Shown: positions 35,200 to 47,563 of the stretch, one piece after another
Numbering within the stretch: the first letter of the stretch is position 1
How the letters are laid out: each line of letters starts with the position of its first letter
From: Diabrotica undecimpunctata
Lineage: Eukaryota; Arthropoda; Insecta; Coleoptera; Chrysomelidae
Length of the DNA: 64,000 nt
Direction: 5' to 3'
Assembly: GCF_040954645.1 (NCBI RefSeq)
Contig: NC_092810.1
Location: 72,062,160-72,126,159, forward strand
Position numbers and translations under genes: made by a program
The notes under the pieces: generated by a model
The model's input: the letters and a program-made list of their open reading frames with translations, nothing else
Databases searched by the model: none
What the model was told of the DNA's origin: nothing

Positions 35200-35562
35200 A
35201 AGAATGACATCATAATTGCTACACTATTTAAAATATCTATTTATAATGCCCACTGCGAAAAAATAACACAAAGACAGACATAGAGTTGTCAATGTCACCC
35301 TAAACAAGTCAGATGAGAATGATGAATAGACAACCATGCTCTTTCTAGAAGTGCTCTAACCAGGAATCGAAGTGGATCCTGGAATTAACCCAGCAGAGCA
35401 TTGTAAAAATTCAACGAAAAAGATTTGTACAAAAGATATGTGTTGGCACTGGTAAACACATACATACCAACAGTCGACTGGAGTGGGTGATAAATACCTT
35501 CCAACCATAGTAATTTACGAAAGTATACGGAATCGTTCGATCCTTGTTACAGAGGGAGATTA
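35200..35562 (+). other. Intron stretch with a possible decayed retroelement
   Basis: The plus strand gives 'TQQSIVKIQRKRFVQKICVG' and 'LEWVINTF', which looks like worn coding sequence, but I do not recognise the family. It was interrupted by the LINE at 35563-36707, since the sequence resumes at 36719. Confidence 0.35.
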
Positions 35563-36707
35563 TCTTCTTCTTAAAGTTCCATCTCCTATCGGAGGTTGGA
35601 TATCATAACGGCTATGGTCACTTTGTTGGCTGCTGCTCTGAAAAGTTGTAGTGAACTACAGTTAAACCATTCTCTAAGGTTCCTCAGCCAGGAAATGCGT
35701 CTTCTTCCTTGGATCCTTCCTTGCATAATAATTGTCAGCAGCTCATATTTTTCTCCTCTGGTTATGTGACCCAAATACTCTAGTTTTCTTCTTTTTATGC
35801 TGTTCATAATTTCTAACTCCTTATTTAGACGTCGTAGTACCTCAGCATTGGTAATTCTTTGAACCCACTGAATTTTTAATATTCTTCTGTAACACCACAT
35901 TTCGAACGCTTCTATTTTTCTTATGTGTTGTTTCTTCAATGTCCAAGCTTCCATTCCATATAGTAAGATAGAAAATATGTAACATCTTAGAGCCCTCAAT
36001 CTAAGATGCAACTGAAGGTCTCTGTTGGTAAGCATTGTCTTCATTTTCACAAATGCTTGCCTTGCAGTTTCAATTCGGACTTCGATTTCTCTGCTTTGGT
36101 CATTTTTGTCATCAACCCAGGTTCCCAGATATTTGTATGTCTCTACTTTTTCTATTTGGGTTTGCTCTATCATTAATCTTTCATATCCATGTTGCGTTTT
36201 TGAGACAATCATAAATTTAGTTTTTCTCTTATTTATTTTTAGTCCGTATCTAATGCAATAACCGTTAATTCTATTTACCAATTCTTGTAGCGATTCCAGG
36301 GTGTCTGCCATTATAACGGTGTCATCAGCGAATCATATGTTATTTACTATTCTTCCGTTTACAGCGATTCCATCACCCAGATCCGCTATCGCTTCCTGGA
36401 ATATGGCTTCACTGTACACGTTAAACAGTAATGGTGACAGAACACAGCCCTGTCTTACTCCTCTCTTTATATCTATATTTTCGGACTTTTGTTCTTCTAT
36501 CTTTATATTGGCCTTTTGATTCCAATACAGATTGATAATGATTCGTAAGTCTCGTCTGTCTATATCTTTGTTTCTCAGTACTTCTATTAGTTTTTCATGT
36601 CGGACCCTGTCGAATGCCTTCTCGAAGTCGATGAAACAGGAATAAATATCTAGGTTCATATCTAAGCATCTTTGAGAGAGGACATTAAAAGCAAACTATT
36701 TTTTGGG
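35563..36707 (-). mobile_element. LINE family A, copy 6, nearly intact frame
   Basis: Flanked by the 11-bp duplication GAGGGAGATTA (35552-35562 and 36708-36718). The minus-strand frame runs from 'CFIDFEKAFDRVRHEKLI' through 'GVRQGCVLSPLLFNVYSE', the active site 'FADDTVIMAD', 'MEAWTLKKQHIRKIEAFEMW' and 'RRRISWLRNLREW' to the AAGAAGAAGA tail. The only coding lesion noticed is one TGA just before FADD where CGA (Arg) is expected, a typical methyl-CpG change. It is 5'-truncated before the RT palm. Confidence 0.85.
35586..36659 (-). pseudogene. Family A LINE RT and C-terminal domain
   Basis: Two open stretches (36333-36659 and 35586-36311) in the same frame are separated by the single TGA at about 36330. 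Together they cover RT blocks from the first catalytic Asp (FDRV) to the end of ORF2. The domain after the RT has the 'EYLGH' and basic 'GRRRISWL' motifs that may bind nucleic acid (inference). Confidence 0.8.
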
Positions 36708-36749
36708 GAGGGAGATTACACATCATCACAATAACTGCTCAAAGTAGCT

Positions 36750-37900
36750 TGGAAATGTGATATACAATATCAATAATATCTTGGAGGTATCCGCATTACA
36801 TCACTTGCTTTAAACGTGATGGAGAAAGCTGTGAATAATTATATCAGAACAGAAATTCTGGTATAAAGACTCTTGAACTCCTGTCAGCATGCATAACAAG
36901 TGGAAAAGTCGACAAAAACCATAGCATTGATGAAAATAATAAATGCAAATTTAGTGTAAAATTATAGGTATGTGTATTTCTAGATATATAAGGGGTATAC
37001 GACAAGACTTCTCATAAAACGACGATGTATACGAGTGGTAAAGATAAAAATAGGGCAAGATAATGTGTTTATCTCAACCAGTTTGTTCATAAGGGGAGTT
37101 CTGTTTTTACTTATATACAGAGCAGTAACAAATCAACTTCTATGCGATTTGGCAAACCATAAGGTATCCTGTCAAAGTTCCGATAACTCAAATCAATTGC
37201 GAAGTGGAGCTTCAAAAATCATCCTATGTGACATAATCAATAGGGGACTGAATTATACAAATAAATGATGTAAAAGAGAACTTAAGATCAACCCTACTAA
37301 CAAACACCTTAGTATCATTCACAAAGAAAAAGAAACTCATTTTCAAAACTATCACAATAGATAGGAGTACAGGTGATTTGAAAACTGAGGTTAAATATAT
37401 AGTACTTAACCTGCGGGAAAGATTCATTTGCGGTAAGCTATAAAAACTTTGCAGAAAAAATTTTGGGAAATAACCCAAAAATCATAAACTGGATTTACAT
37501 GGTAATAATGAGACTCACTATTGTCGTAACAACATATATAAGAAATAAGGTGCAATCAGAATAAGCTCAAGCTGAAGTTGAACATACTAACATAATATTT
37601 CTCACACAAAGGGTAAAAATAAAGATTATATCTAGGATGACCAAAGAAGAAATCATTTGACCCAATTCTTCGCTTAACTTCGATAAAAGTTAGTATTACG
37701 ACAAGACAATATACCAATGTAAAATACATTGTCAATATAAAACATTCAAAGATACTTCCAGTTAATCTTGAATAAAAAATATTCGGGAACAGACTGTCAT
37801 AGTATCCGATAATGAAGCAATGATGAAAGCATTGAAATCACATGTGATCTGCTCCTTACACAAGATTTACAAAAACTGAGACGTTCAAAAAATACTTTTA
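36750..37900 (+). pseudogene. R1-like LINE, highly degenerate
   Basis: Weak plus-strand motifs in the right order: 'LNVMEKAVNNYIRTEIL', 'CVFLDI*GVYDK' (normally AFLDIEGAFDN), and far downstream 'IVSDNEAMMKALKSHVICS', which resembles the RNase H block 'SDSQAAL'. There are many stops and frameshifts. It is assigned to the R1-like group by similarity to the copy at 27590-29270. Confidence 0.45.
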
Positions 37901-38197
37901 TTAAATTATACACATATAAGATTCAGAGATTGCGCCAGTTTAAATCATAGCGACGCGACGTCCATTACAGCTCTATACATACATTCTTACATAGCTGTGC
38001 TCGAAGGAGCACGTTATCTGGGAAAAAATGTGGAGAACAATAAATGGTACAGGTTTCAGCGTAACTTTTCTCCTAAAAGTAGTAACAGTAACATTTACAG
38101 TACATTTATAAATTTTACATGTGTGCTGTTGCATAAAGACACACGCACGTAAGTAAAAAATACAATTATTACACACACATAAATTTTATATACTTAC
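37900..38197. other. Intron sequence next to an ABCC exon
   Basis: No gene or repeat recognised. The donor GTAAGTA of the exon above lies at 38191-38197. Confidence 0.5.
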
Positions 38198-38440
38198 CTT
38201 GTTATAGATGATATGCATTCATAAGAGAATGAGAAAGCTCTTGGAAAAAATATAGTTACCACTCCTTGAAGTTCATTATGCAATCTCGCTAAAAAGTATA
38301 CAGTATCCGCACTTAAATCCGAGCCTAAATATACATATGGAATTAAAGTTAAGTAAAGAATGATGCGATCTGTATATATACCCATTGCCCACATAATAGC
38401 AAATGCAAAAATAGATTTTTTTATCGTATTAATTTCTATC
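38198..38440 (-). CDS. ABCC transporter exon: last helices of membrane domain 1
   Basis: A 243-nt minus-strand exon with acceptor GTTTCAG at 38441-38447 and donor GTAAGTA below 38198. Its first base completes the Lys codon of the preceding exon ('QQARK|IEINTIKK'). It encodes two hydrophobic helices, 'SIFAFAIMWAMGIYTD' and 'IILYLTLIPYVYLGSDL', then the loop 'ARLHNELQGVVTIFFPRAFS' and 'ISSITR', which leads into the nucleotide-binding domain. The FFPRA(I/F)xxxxE block is characteristic of ABCC4-like proteins. It would form the last transmembrane helices of the first membrane domain. Confidence 0.9.
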
Positions 38441-38449
38441 CTGAAACAA

Positions 38450-38939
38450 GTGATTTGGTTATATTGTAAACGAAGAAAACTTGGAATTAATAATAATAAT
38501 ATTCTAACAAATAATAAGAACGGGATTACAAAAAATTAAATATTTCATAAAAAATTACCAATTTATGTACTTTAAAAAATTTTATCCATAAGTGATTCAT
38601 TAATACCCAGTGTGGAGTACGGGCCTCTCAAAACAAATATTCCCACAGTTTTCTACTTCCTTTTCGAAAAATGCGGCTATATGTAGAGGCAGTTGTGCTC
38701 TTGTCCAGTCGCGGTCGCTAATTCTTGTGTGGTGAGAGCGAGGGGGCAAACGTAAGGGAGGTAAACGTGGTTGGGAACCGGGGATGACGCGCTCTGTCTC
38801 CACCTGCGGTCATCTATCCTAGTTGGGAGCAACCATTGCCAGCTACTCTGCATACTCTCCTCCATTCCCCTTTGCCCTATTTGGTTGTACCATCATCTCT
38901 GGCGGATATACAAATAGAAGATCCTCTCGTCTTCACTTG

Positions 38940-38942
<3 letters not shown>
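38450..38942. other. Intron sequence without a gene
   Basis: The first part is AT-rich. 38640-38930 is GC-richer and contains direct words such as TTGTGTGGTGAGAGCGAGGG and CTCTCCTCCATTCCCC. It may be a SINE or MITE piece ending at the TA array, but no ends or promoter boxes were recognised. Confidence 0.4.

Positions 38943-39027
<85 letters not shown>
38943..39027. repeat. TA dinucleotide array
   Basis: About 85 bp of uninterrupted (TA)n. Confidence 0.95.
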
Positions 39028-39029
<2 letters not shown>

Positions 39030-40538
39030 AATTACTGGGTATTAGTGACTGTCAATATAAACAAACAACACAGTTTATTAGGGTTGCAGTCAGAAAATTG
39101 GCCGGGATGTTAATGAAACACAGGTTTATTCCTTTTTCAACACACTAATAAGAAAAAAAATGTAAATATTTATAAAATATCACAAATCTTCAGTGCAACT
39201 TACTAGTCGTTGAGATTATTTATAAAATCATAGACACTCAACATTATTAACACACATATAAAATATAAAATAGTGGACAAAATACATTTTAAAATTCTTT
39301 AAAATTTAGGTACAGATAGTAAAAATTTAGTTTGTCATCTTTTACTGGTGTGTTTTAACTCTGACACATAGAGAACAAAAAGAAAAAATCCTATGATTAA
39401 AAAGTAATTAGGTGTACTTAATATTATATTTCTTTTTAAGAAATACTAGAGGCCCATCTTAGGTGATTTTAATTTTTACACCTGTCTTAATGGTACGCAA
39501 CATGTTATGCATATAAGTGTAATTTGTGTGGGTACAGGTAGATATTAATTTTATTTTGGATTTTTTTCCAGTAAGTAACAATAAATGTTGCTCAGTTTAT
39601 CTATGTCTGACTTTTTATTGATGCCAGATTACTAGATTTTATGGAACACATTTCCAAGAAAACACGTTTTGAATGGTTCTTTTCTTTTGCCAAAATACAT
39701 GAATCCTCGAAATTAAATTCATGTTTCAACGTTAATGCATGTTCTGTCAATGCACATGCATTTATTTTTTTGGTTTTTATATCGCTATATTATATCGATA
39801 TACATCGTTTTATCATCAACCCCTATTTTTTATGACTATTTTAGTAATTTAATCATTTTTCATCTCGCTTGATAACTGATCAATTATAGTGTTTTTAACT
39901 TTACTTCGATTTAAAATCTAAAATGTCTTTTAAAAAAATAAACATTTATTTTTATTATTAAAGTTTAATCCTGATATATGCTTAGTGTTACCAATCTTGG
40001 ATTCTTCAAATTTGCCGCACCTTTACTGGTGAGTGAAATGCCACACTATACCATAAACTGAAGCCGGTCTCCTGTTTCACTCACACAAGACTTCTCTCAC
40101 TCCCTACACAGTTTTCGGCCATCCATGATTATGGTTTATGCATCAAGTGTAGTAGTAACGTTCACAATTATCAATTTTCTATTTCTGTGTAACTGTCATA
40201 ATAACTATTAATTATTACTATTTTATTCATAATAATAAAATTATTAATTTTAAGTGTATTTGGCACGATTAGATCAGTTAATGAAGTTTTATTTAAACAA
40301 GTGATTTACATAACCTTAAAAGTACTCAACACGTGTCACGTGCTCCAACCAACAACGGCTTTTGTGTTGTAAGTATACTTTTTTTATATAATTATTTGAA
40401 TTTTTTACAACTATTGTTTTAAATTTTTTTTCATAAAACTAATATTTTCGCTATAATCCTGGCCGAAATTATAATTATAACGTTTTCCATCATTAAGTAA
40501 TTTCATTAATTCTATTTATGTGTTTTGTACAGTGAGCA
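39028..40538. other. Non-coding region upstream of the Helitron gene
   Basis: No coding frame is supported. Somewhere in here the Helitron's 5' end (expected to begin TC after an A) and its promoter must lie, but the exact end could not be fixed without other copies. 40020-40150 is less AT-rich and contains inverted words ACCATAAAC / GGTTTATG. Confidence 0.4.
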
Positions 40539-40867
40539 ATGCCAAGAAAACGCAAAGGGGCTGATTTGAGCCGTAATACAAGTAGGTCCAGAAGTATGAG
40601 AGATAAAAGATCCCAAAGAACCGAAGAACAAGTCCAGCAACAAAATGCTGATGCACGTGTGAGCATTCAGCAATTGCATCAAGAACAATCAGAAGATACA
40701 CGAGCTGATCGCAATGAAGTTATACGTTTAGAACAACGACAATCACGCCGTTTTACGGTTAATAGACGCAGAACAAATGACCAACAACGCTGACAGGTAC
40801 ATCGTGCATTTACATCTGATTCATTTTTGCGTCTAGCATTCCAGTACGAGCCCGATATTGAATATTA

Positions 40868-40952
40868 TGCTCATTCAAAAGTGGTAATTGGTGCTATGGA
40901 TAAGGAATCATGCTCATTCAAAAGTGGTAATTGGTGCTATGGATAAGGAATG
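40868..40952 (+). repeat. 43-bp tandem duplication in the Helitron gene
   Basis: The unit starting TGCTCATTCAAAAGTGG occurs at 40868 and again at 40911. Because 43 is not a multiple of 3 it shifts the frame between the N-terminal part and the CxxC segment. Confidence 0.9.
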
Positions 40953-41731
40953 TCCGCATTGTCATGCTCTCAAATTCAAAAATGAGCCACCTGGGATGTG
41001 TTGCGCGTCAGGAAAAGTGCAACTACCTAAAATTGAAACACCACCTGAACCATTGAATGGTTTACTTATCGGCACGGATCCAGATTCTAACGTATTTCTG
41101 AAGTCAATTCGAACATTCAATTCCTGCTTTCAAATGACATCGTTTGGAGCAACAGAAATAGTTCGAAATACTAATGCTAATGGTCAACAATACAATTCTA
41201 CATTTAAAATCAGAGGCCAAGTTTATCATAAAATGGGCTTATTGCTGCCAATGCCAAACGAACCACATAAATTTTTACAAATCTACTTTATGGGCGGCGA
41301 GGATTCCGGAAGCGCACTTGCTAATCGCGTGAATGCACGTTGTGACTATAATAACCTTGATTCATTTTTTGCCAGGTGCATCGCCAGCGACTTGGACGCT
41401 CTATTGAACGAGCACAATGAATTGTTGAAAATATTCAAATCACACATGCACAAATTACAAAGCGATAATCACGCTATTGTCATTAACCCTGATAAAACAC
41501 CAGCTGGAGAACATATTCGTAGATTCAATGCACCTGTTGTTGAAGACGTTGCTGGAATCATGGTTGGCGATCGTACAGGTACACGAGAAATTGTGATTCG
41601 TAGAAGAAATAATAATCTTCAGTTCATTGCTGATACACATCGTTCATATGATGCTCTCCAATATCCGCTAATATTCTGGAAGGGGCAAGACGGATATTGC
41701 ATAAACATAAAACAACGAGATTCCGTATCGG

Positions 41732-41821
41732 GTACTTCATTTATCATTAACCATTTAACAAAACAATTAAATTATTGAAGGGAATTAATTTAAATTAATA
41801 ATCATAAATATATTATTACAG
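41732..41821 (+). other. 90-nt GT-AG intron-like segment in the Helitron Rep gene
   Basis: It begins GTACTTCATT and ends TATTATTACAG. Removing it joins G to GA and gives 'DSVSGAETNKNVSSKDYY' with no frame change. The segment is more AT-rich than the flanking coding sequence and has an in-frame stop. It may be a true spliceosomal intron. Confidence 0.65.
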
Positions 41822-44800
41822 GAGCTGAAACAAACAAGAACGTTAGCTCGAAAGATTATTATGCGTACCGATTAATGATTCGGCGCGACCTGGACAACGT
41901 CATTCTACGATGTCGTGAGCTTTGTCAACAATTCATTGTCAACATGTACGCGAAGATAGAGGGCGAACGTCTACGATACTTACTATATAATCAACTCAAG
42001 CTGCGTGCGAAAGAGTACATTCACTTACGAGACGCTATTAACAACAACGCCGACATCGCCGAAATTGGTAACTCTGTCATTTTACCATCATCGTATATAG
42101 GCAGTCCACGTCATATGCAAGAATATATACAGGATGCGGCTTACGTGCGCGAATATGGACGACCGTGTTTATTTATTACGTTCACATGTAATCCAAAATG
42201 GCCAGAGATTACATATTTGCTATTGCCTGGCCAAAATGCAATACATCGTCATGACATTACATCACGTGTATTCAGACAAAAGTTGAAGTCTCTAATAAGT
42301 TACATTACTAAATTACATGTATTCGGTCCCACACGTTGCTGGCTGTATTCAGTTGAATGGCAAAAGAGGGGATTACCTCATGCGCACATTTTGGTTTCGT
42401 TAATCGACAAAATCCGTCCTGAAGAAATCGATAGTATCATTTCTGCGGAAATTCCAGATCCGTCTACTGACCAAGTGCTGTTTGATATTGTTACAGCAAA
42501 CATAATCCGTGGTCCATGTGGTACTCTTCATCGTTCATCGCCTTGCATGGCAGATGGAAAATGTACTAAAAATTTCCCTAAAGATTTCACTAATGATACG
42601 ATAACAAATACCGACGGATATCCAATATATCGTCGAAGAAGTCCCGATAATGGCGGATACTCATTTATTAAAAATATAAGCAACACAGACATTGATATTG
42701 ACAATCGTTGGGTGGTGCCGTATTCACCTCTGCTAAGCAAGACATACAATGCTCATATTAATGTTGAGTTTTGCAGTTCTGTGAAGAGCATCAAATATAT
42801 TTGCAAGTATGTCCATAAAGGCAGCGATATGGCTGTGTTTAGAGTAGAAAATACTAATGTAAATGCTCCTCCAATAAATAAAAACGATGAAATTACGCTC
42901 TACCAAATTGGACGGCACATCAGCTCCAATGAAGCTACTTGGCGTATCTTCGGTTTTCCAATTCATGAACGGGATCCAGTAGTTGTTCATTTAGCCGTCC
43001 ATCTTGAAAACGGTCAGCGTGTATTTTTCACGAACGAGACAGTAATTGATCGTGCTACAAATCCACCTAAATCTACACTCACAGCATTTTTGAATTGTGT
43101 AATAGTATGGATGATTTTGGTCCCTTTGCAAGAACATTACTCTATTCACAAGTACCACAATATTTCACATGGGCTCAAATAAAAAAATGGATGCCCCGTA
43201 AGCAAGGCTCACCAGTTGATGGATGTCTCAATTTATTTAAATCGAACGCTTTGGAGCGATTATTTACAGTTAATCCAAGACACACTGAGTGCTTTTATCT
43301 TCGACTGTTGTTGGTTAATGTTACTGGCCCATTATCATTTTAAGATATACGTAAAGTGAATGGGCAACAGTATCCAACATATAAAGACGCATGCCTTGCA
43401 CTCGGCTTGCTGGAAGACGACAACCAGTGGGAGTGTATGCTTGCTGTAGCTGCATTGAACTGTACAGCAATACAAATTCGTCTACTATTCGCTATAGTGT
43501 TGACTACATGTTTCCCAGCTCGAGCACAGATATTGTGGGATAATCACAAAGATTCAATGACAGATGATATATTGCATCAACATCGTACACGGTGCAACGA
43601 TCTAACAATAACATTCAGCGACGCTATGTACTACAATAAAGCATTGATTGCTATTGAGGATCTTTGCATTGTCATTACCAACTTATCACTCACTCATTTC
43701 GGTATAAATTCGCCAAATCGAACTGCATCTGATTTAATTAACACTGAAATGAATCGTGAACTGCAGTACAACACTATAAAAATGGCAGCGATTGTTACTC
43801 GCAATATCCCACTAATGAATGACGAACAAAGAACCATTTATAACCGCATTTTGCTCGCAGTTTCAGCAGGACAAGGTGGGTTCTTCTTTTTGGATGCACC
43901 GGGTGGAACTGGCAAAACATTCCTTATTTCACTAATTCTTGCTGAAATACGATCAAATAATGGCATCGCATTGGCCGTTGCATCATCGGGCATTGCGGCA
44001 ACTTTATTGGATGGAGGCAGAACAGCTCATTCAGTATTTAAGCTGCCACTAAATATTCAAAATAACCCTGACGCAGTGTGTAACATTAAAAAACAATCGT
44101 CCATGGCTACCGTGCTAAAACAGTGTAAAATTATCATCTGGGATGAATGTACTATGGCACACAAACATTCAATTAAGGCGTTAAACAGGACATTGAAAGA
44201 TATTAAAAACAACGACAAACTATTTGGCGGCACTCTGTTGGTGCTTTCAGGTGATTTCAGACAAACACTTCCCGTCATTCCACGTTCAACATACGCTGAT
44301 GAGATCAACGCTTGCTTAAAATCATCTCCATTGTGGCGTAATGTTGAAAAAGTACAGCTGAAAGTAAATATGCGCGTTAAATGCTCCAAGATCCATCCGA
44401 TATCGGTGATGGAAAAGTTGCTACAGATAAAACTGGATACGTAAAATTACCGACCGATTTCTGCACAATCGCTGATTCGCAAGATACTCCCATTCAACAA
44501 ATATTTCCTGATGTACACACACAGTACATAAATCATGAGTGGCTTGCAGAAAGAGCTATTTTAGCAGCAAAAAATGCAGACGTCAACAATTTAAATTTGA
44601 AGATACAACAGTTGTTGCCAGGGAACTTGGTATCATACAAACTTGGTATTGATACAGTTTGCGATGCCAGCGAAGCTGTCAATTTTTCCACAGAATTTTT
44701 GAACTCATTGGATTTGCCAGGCATGCCACCGCATAATTTACAATTAAAAGCTGGATCTCCAATTATCTTGCTTCGTAATTTAAACCCGTTACGGCTGTGC

Positions 44801-45385
44801 AACGGTACGCGATTAGTCATTCGAAAATTGATGAAAAACGTTATCGAAGCCAGCATTTTAAATGGCAAGTTCAAAGGTGAAAATATATTAATACCACGGA
44901 TTCCTATCATACCTACAGATGTGCCAATTCAATTCAAACGAATTCAGTTTCCGATTAGATTGGATTTGCAATGACAATCAACAAATCCCAAGGCCAAACG
45001 ATGTCTATTTGTGGCTTAGATTTGAGTACACCATGTTTTTCACACGGGCAATTGTACGTAGCATGCTCTCGAGTAGGTAAACCATCCAGTTTGTTTGTGC
45101 TCGCTAAAGATGGGCTAACAAAAAATATTGTTCACGCTATAGCATTAAGAGATTGATTTTGTTTGTTAGGGTTACTATCGTAATTAATATGTGATATGTA
45201 ATTTTAAGTAATAAACTATAATAACTTGAAAATAATATTGTTTGGCGTTTGTTATTTTTATATTCCCTTATCGTTCATAGCGCATACACACTTATAATAA
45301 GTAAGGAACTTTTTGTCTACACTAGAATTTATCTAGAAACTAGAAATAATTTATAAGGCAAAACAGCGTTTGCCGGGTCAGCTAG

Positions 45386-45387
<2 letters not shown>

Positions 45388-45470
<83 letters not shown>
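45388..45470. repeat. TA dinucleotide array
   Basis: About 83 bp of (TA)n filling the gap between the Helitron 3' end (45385) and the hAT left TIR (45471). Confidence 0.95.
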
Positions 45471-45473
<3 letters not shown>

Positions 45474-45682
45474 TGTAGGTAAAAGTTTATGGTCGGTATG
45501 GTAAAATTTAACAGGATATCTAACACAGATATAAAATCATATTTTCAGCGAATAGACAAAGATAACAATCATATTTCCCCTTGGTCTCCCCTCCATATTT
45601 GACGCCCATTGCCCATTAGTGAGACGATTAGTTCCGATCAGAGATATTTTACATAATATCTCTGGTTCCGATTCTAATATAA

Positions 45683-46290
45683 GAAACTAGAGGTGGGTCG
45701 TTGACATTTTAAATATACAAATAGTACTTACATTTACATTACACATTATTAAATCGCGAATCGTCTAAATTGACATTTAAAAACATAAGTTTTTCCACTT
45801 TTCTTGTTAGTCGTGTTCTTGTTTTATTTAAAATTAATCCAGATTTTATTTAAAATTAAACAAGATTTTGACCATGTGTTCACAAGGAACAGATTTTGTT
45901 AGAATACTACAATATTTTATGAATATAGTGGCTAAGTTAGGATACACATGGCAAAAGTTTTTCCATTACTGTAATGGACAGTTCTAATCTCCGTTCGAAT
46001 TTTTTTGTGGGCAATATATCATCAGCAAGTACATGTCGACTTCTTTTATATCTCTCGATACAGGTGTATGTTTAGATGAGTCATGTCCAATTCATCAAAA
46101 ATACACCATAGACTTAAGTCATCTTTATCAGTTTCTTTTTCTTGTACTGGTTGATTTTCAATGGTACAATCTTCTTTTTCTTTTTTATAGAAGTAACCAG
46201 CTTCTTAACTCTTTCTTTTGTTTTTTTTTACCTTCATTTTTATCAGAAAATCCCTGCATTTTAAATCATTATTTGTCATTTACGAATCTA
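45683..46290 (-). repeat. Left arm of the hAT long inverted repeat
   Basis: Reverse complement of the region 48700-49896 minus the MITE inserted there. The minus strand encodes the C-terminal hAT block ('IKEVDMYLADDIL' region in two frames), so this is a misplaced inverted copy of the gene's end. The plus-strand open frame across 46033-46320 is only its antisense. Confidence 0.75.
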
Positions 46291-47563
46291 CGGTTTCTCA
46301 CTGGTAAGCCAACTAGTTGATGGTTGATTTAAAAAAACTACATTTTGTGTAGACGTAAACAGAGGAGCAACGAACACTTTACGTCGACGAGGCCGATTAG
46401 TTGATCTGAGACACTACTACAAAACTAAAAATAACTCTTTCGGGACAGTGGACAGTCGGGCTATCGGTTAACGTTGAAAATTAAATAACTAGGTATTCTG
46501 ATTAATGAATAAGTTTCGATTTCCGACTGATCTGCATTTTCGAAAGTGATGAATACTTCCGTTAACAAAAATATTAGTTTAGAAAAAAAGAAACAAATAG
46601 ATATGGATTTACTAAACCTATGCAAAGACTCGTTTCATCCGTTTTCCATAGTTGAAGAAAGAGCTTTTAAAAAGTTTGCAGGGTGGATTCCTGGATACAA
46701 ACCACCAACAAGAAAAACTTTGTCAGGTTCATTACTTTAGGAATGTTATATCAAAACTGAGCAAATTATTAGATCACAAGTTGTTAAAGAAGTAGAAAAT
46801 ATCTGTATGACTACTGACCTCTGGACATCTGGAGTAACTGAGATTTACATCGCATTAACAGGACAATATTTAACCGAAAATTTAGAATTTAAAATGGTTT
46901 TATTAGGCTGCTGCCATTATTCAGAATTCAGAAAACATCGCTTTTGAAATTAGTGAAATTATTAATCAGTGGGGTCTAAAACCAAAAGTACATTTTGCAG
47001 TAACTGATAATGCCTCAAATATGGTCAAAACTATTAAATATGTTTTGGAATGAAAACATTTAAATTGTTTTGCTCATATGTTAAATTTAAAGGTGGAGGA
47101 CGCACTTAAATGCTGTCTTGTACAAATAGATAAAATAAAAAGTCTTTTTTCGATAATTCGGCAAAAAACATATTTCAAAAAAAGTACCTTATCTTCAGAA
47201 AGGCTTTTAAATATCAATTACAACATAACAAAGTTCCCAAACGGCCAATCCAAGACGTGGAAACTAGGTAGTACTTCATCTATTACATGTTAAAAAGAAT
47301 GATCGAGTTAGAAGAGGCAATCCGTTCCACTTTGGTATTAGTTAATACAGACTTAGACTTGGACCAAATCAAAATAATGAAGACTGGATTATTTGTTCTC
47401 AACTTTCTCAAATTTTACGGCCTTTTAAAGAAATAACAAGTACAATGAGTGGCCAAAAATACTTGAAGGGTAGTTCAGTGATTGTTATGGTACGCTGCCT
47501 GCAAGAATCTTGCAATAAAATTTTAGCAGACGGTAACCTTACATCCATAGTATCCGACGTAGT

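Larger units (their letters stand above)
40539..45156 (+). pseudogene. Helitron RepHel protein (HUH nuclease plus Pif1-like helicase)
   Basis: Ordered blocks: a basic N-terminus ('MPRKRKGADLSRNTSRSRS'), a CxxC-type segment ('MDKECPHCHALKF'), the Rep domain with 'CLFITFTCNPKW', the HUH block 'WQKRGLPHAHILV' and the two-tyrosine motif 'IKYICKYVHKG', then the helicase with Walker A 'APGGTGKTFLISLI', Walker B 'IIWDECTMAHK' and 'VLSGDFRQTLPV', ending 'ACSRVGKPSSLFVLAKDG'. Lesions: TGA at 40791, a 43-bp tandem duplication at 40868, 1-nt frameshift near 43090, TAA at 43342, a small deletion near 44380 and a frameshift near 44970. A 90-nt intron-like segment sits at 41732-41821. All catalytic residues remain recognisable. 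Confidence 0.9.
40539..45385 (+). mobile_element. Helitron rolling-circle transposon, near full length
   Basis: One long Rep-helicase gene on the plus strand (40539-45156) is followed by about 230 bp ending in a hairpin (GGCAAA, loop ACAGCG, TTTGCC at 45357-45374) and GGGTCAG-CTAG at 45375-45385. A hairpin a few bases before CTRR, with T following (A^T insertion), is the signature 3' end of Helitrons. The 5' end is not resolved and probably lies between 39030 and 40538. The TA array starts two bases after the 3' end. Confidence 0.9.

Noticed and set aside
38600..38865. Short GC-richer minus-strand frames next to a TA array
   Set aside because: No start context, domain or splice border; composition only.
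41455..44910. Several minus-strand open frames of 60-125 codons
   Set aside because: They lie antisense to the Helitron RepHel gene, whose motifs are unambiguous on the plus strand.
46033..46320. Plus-strand 95-codon open frame inside the hAT element
   Set aside because: It is the antisense of the inverted copy of the hAT C-terminus.
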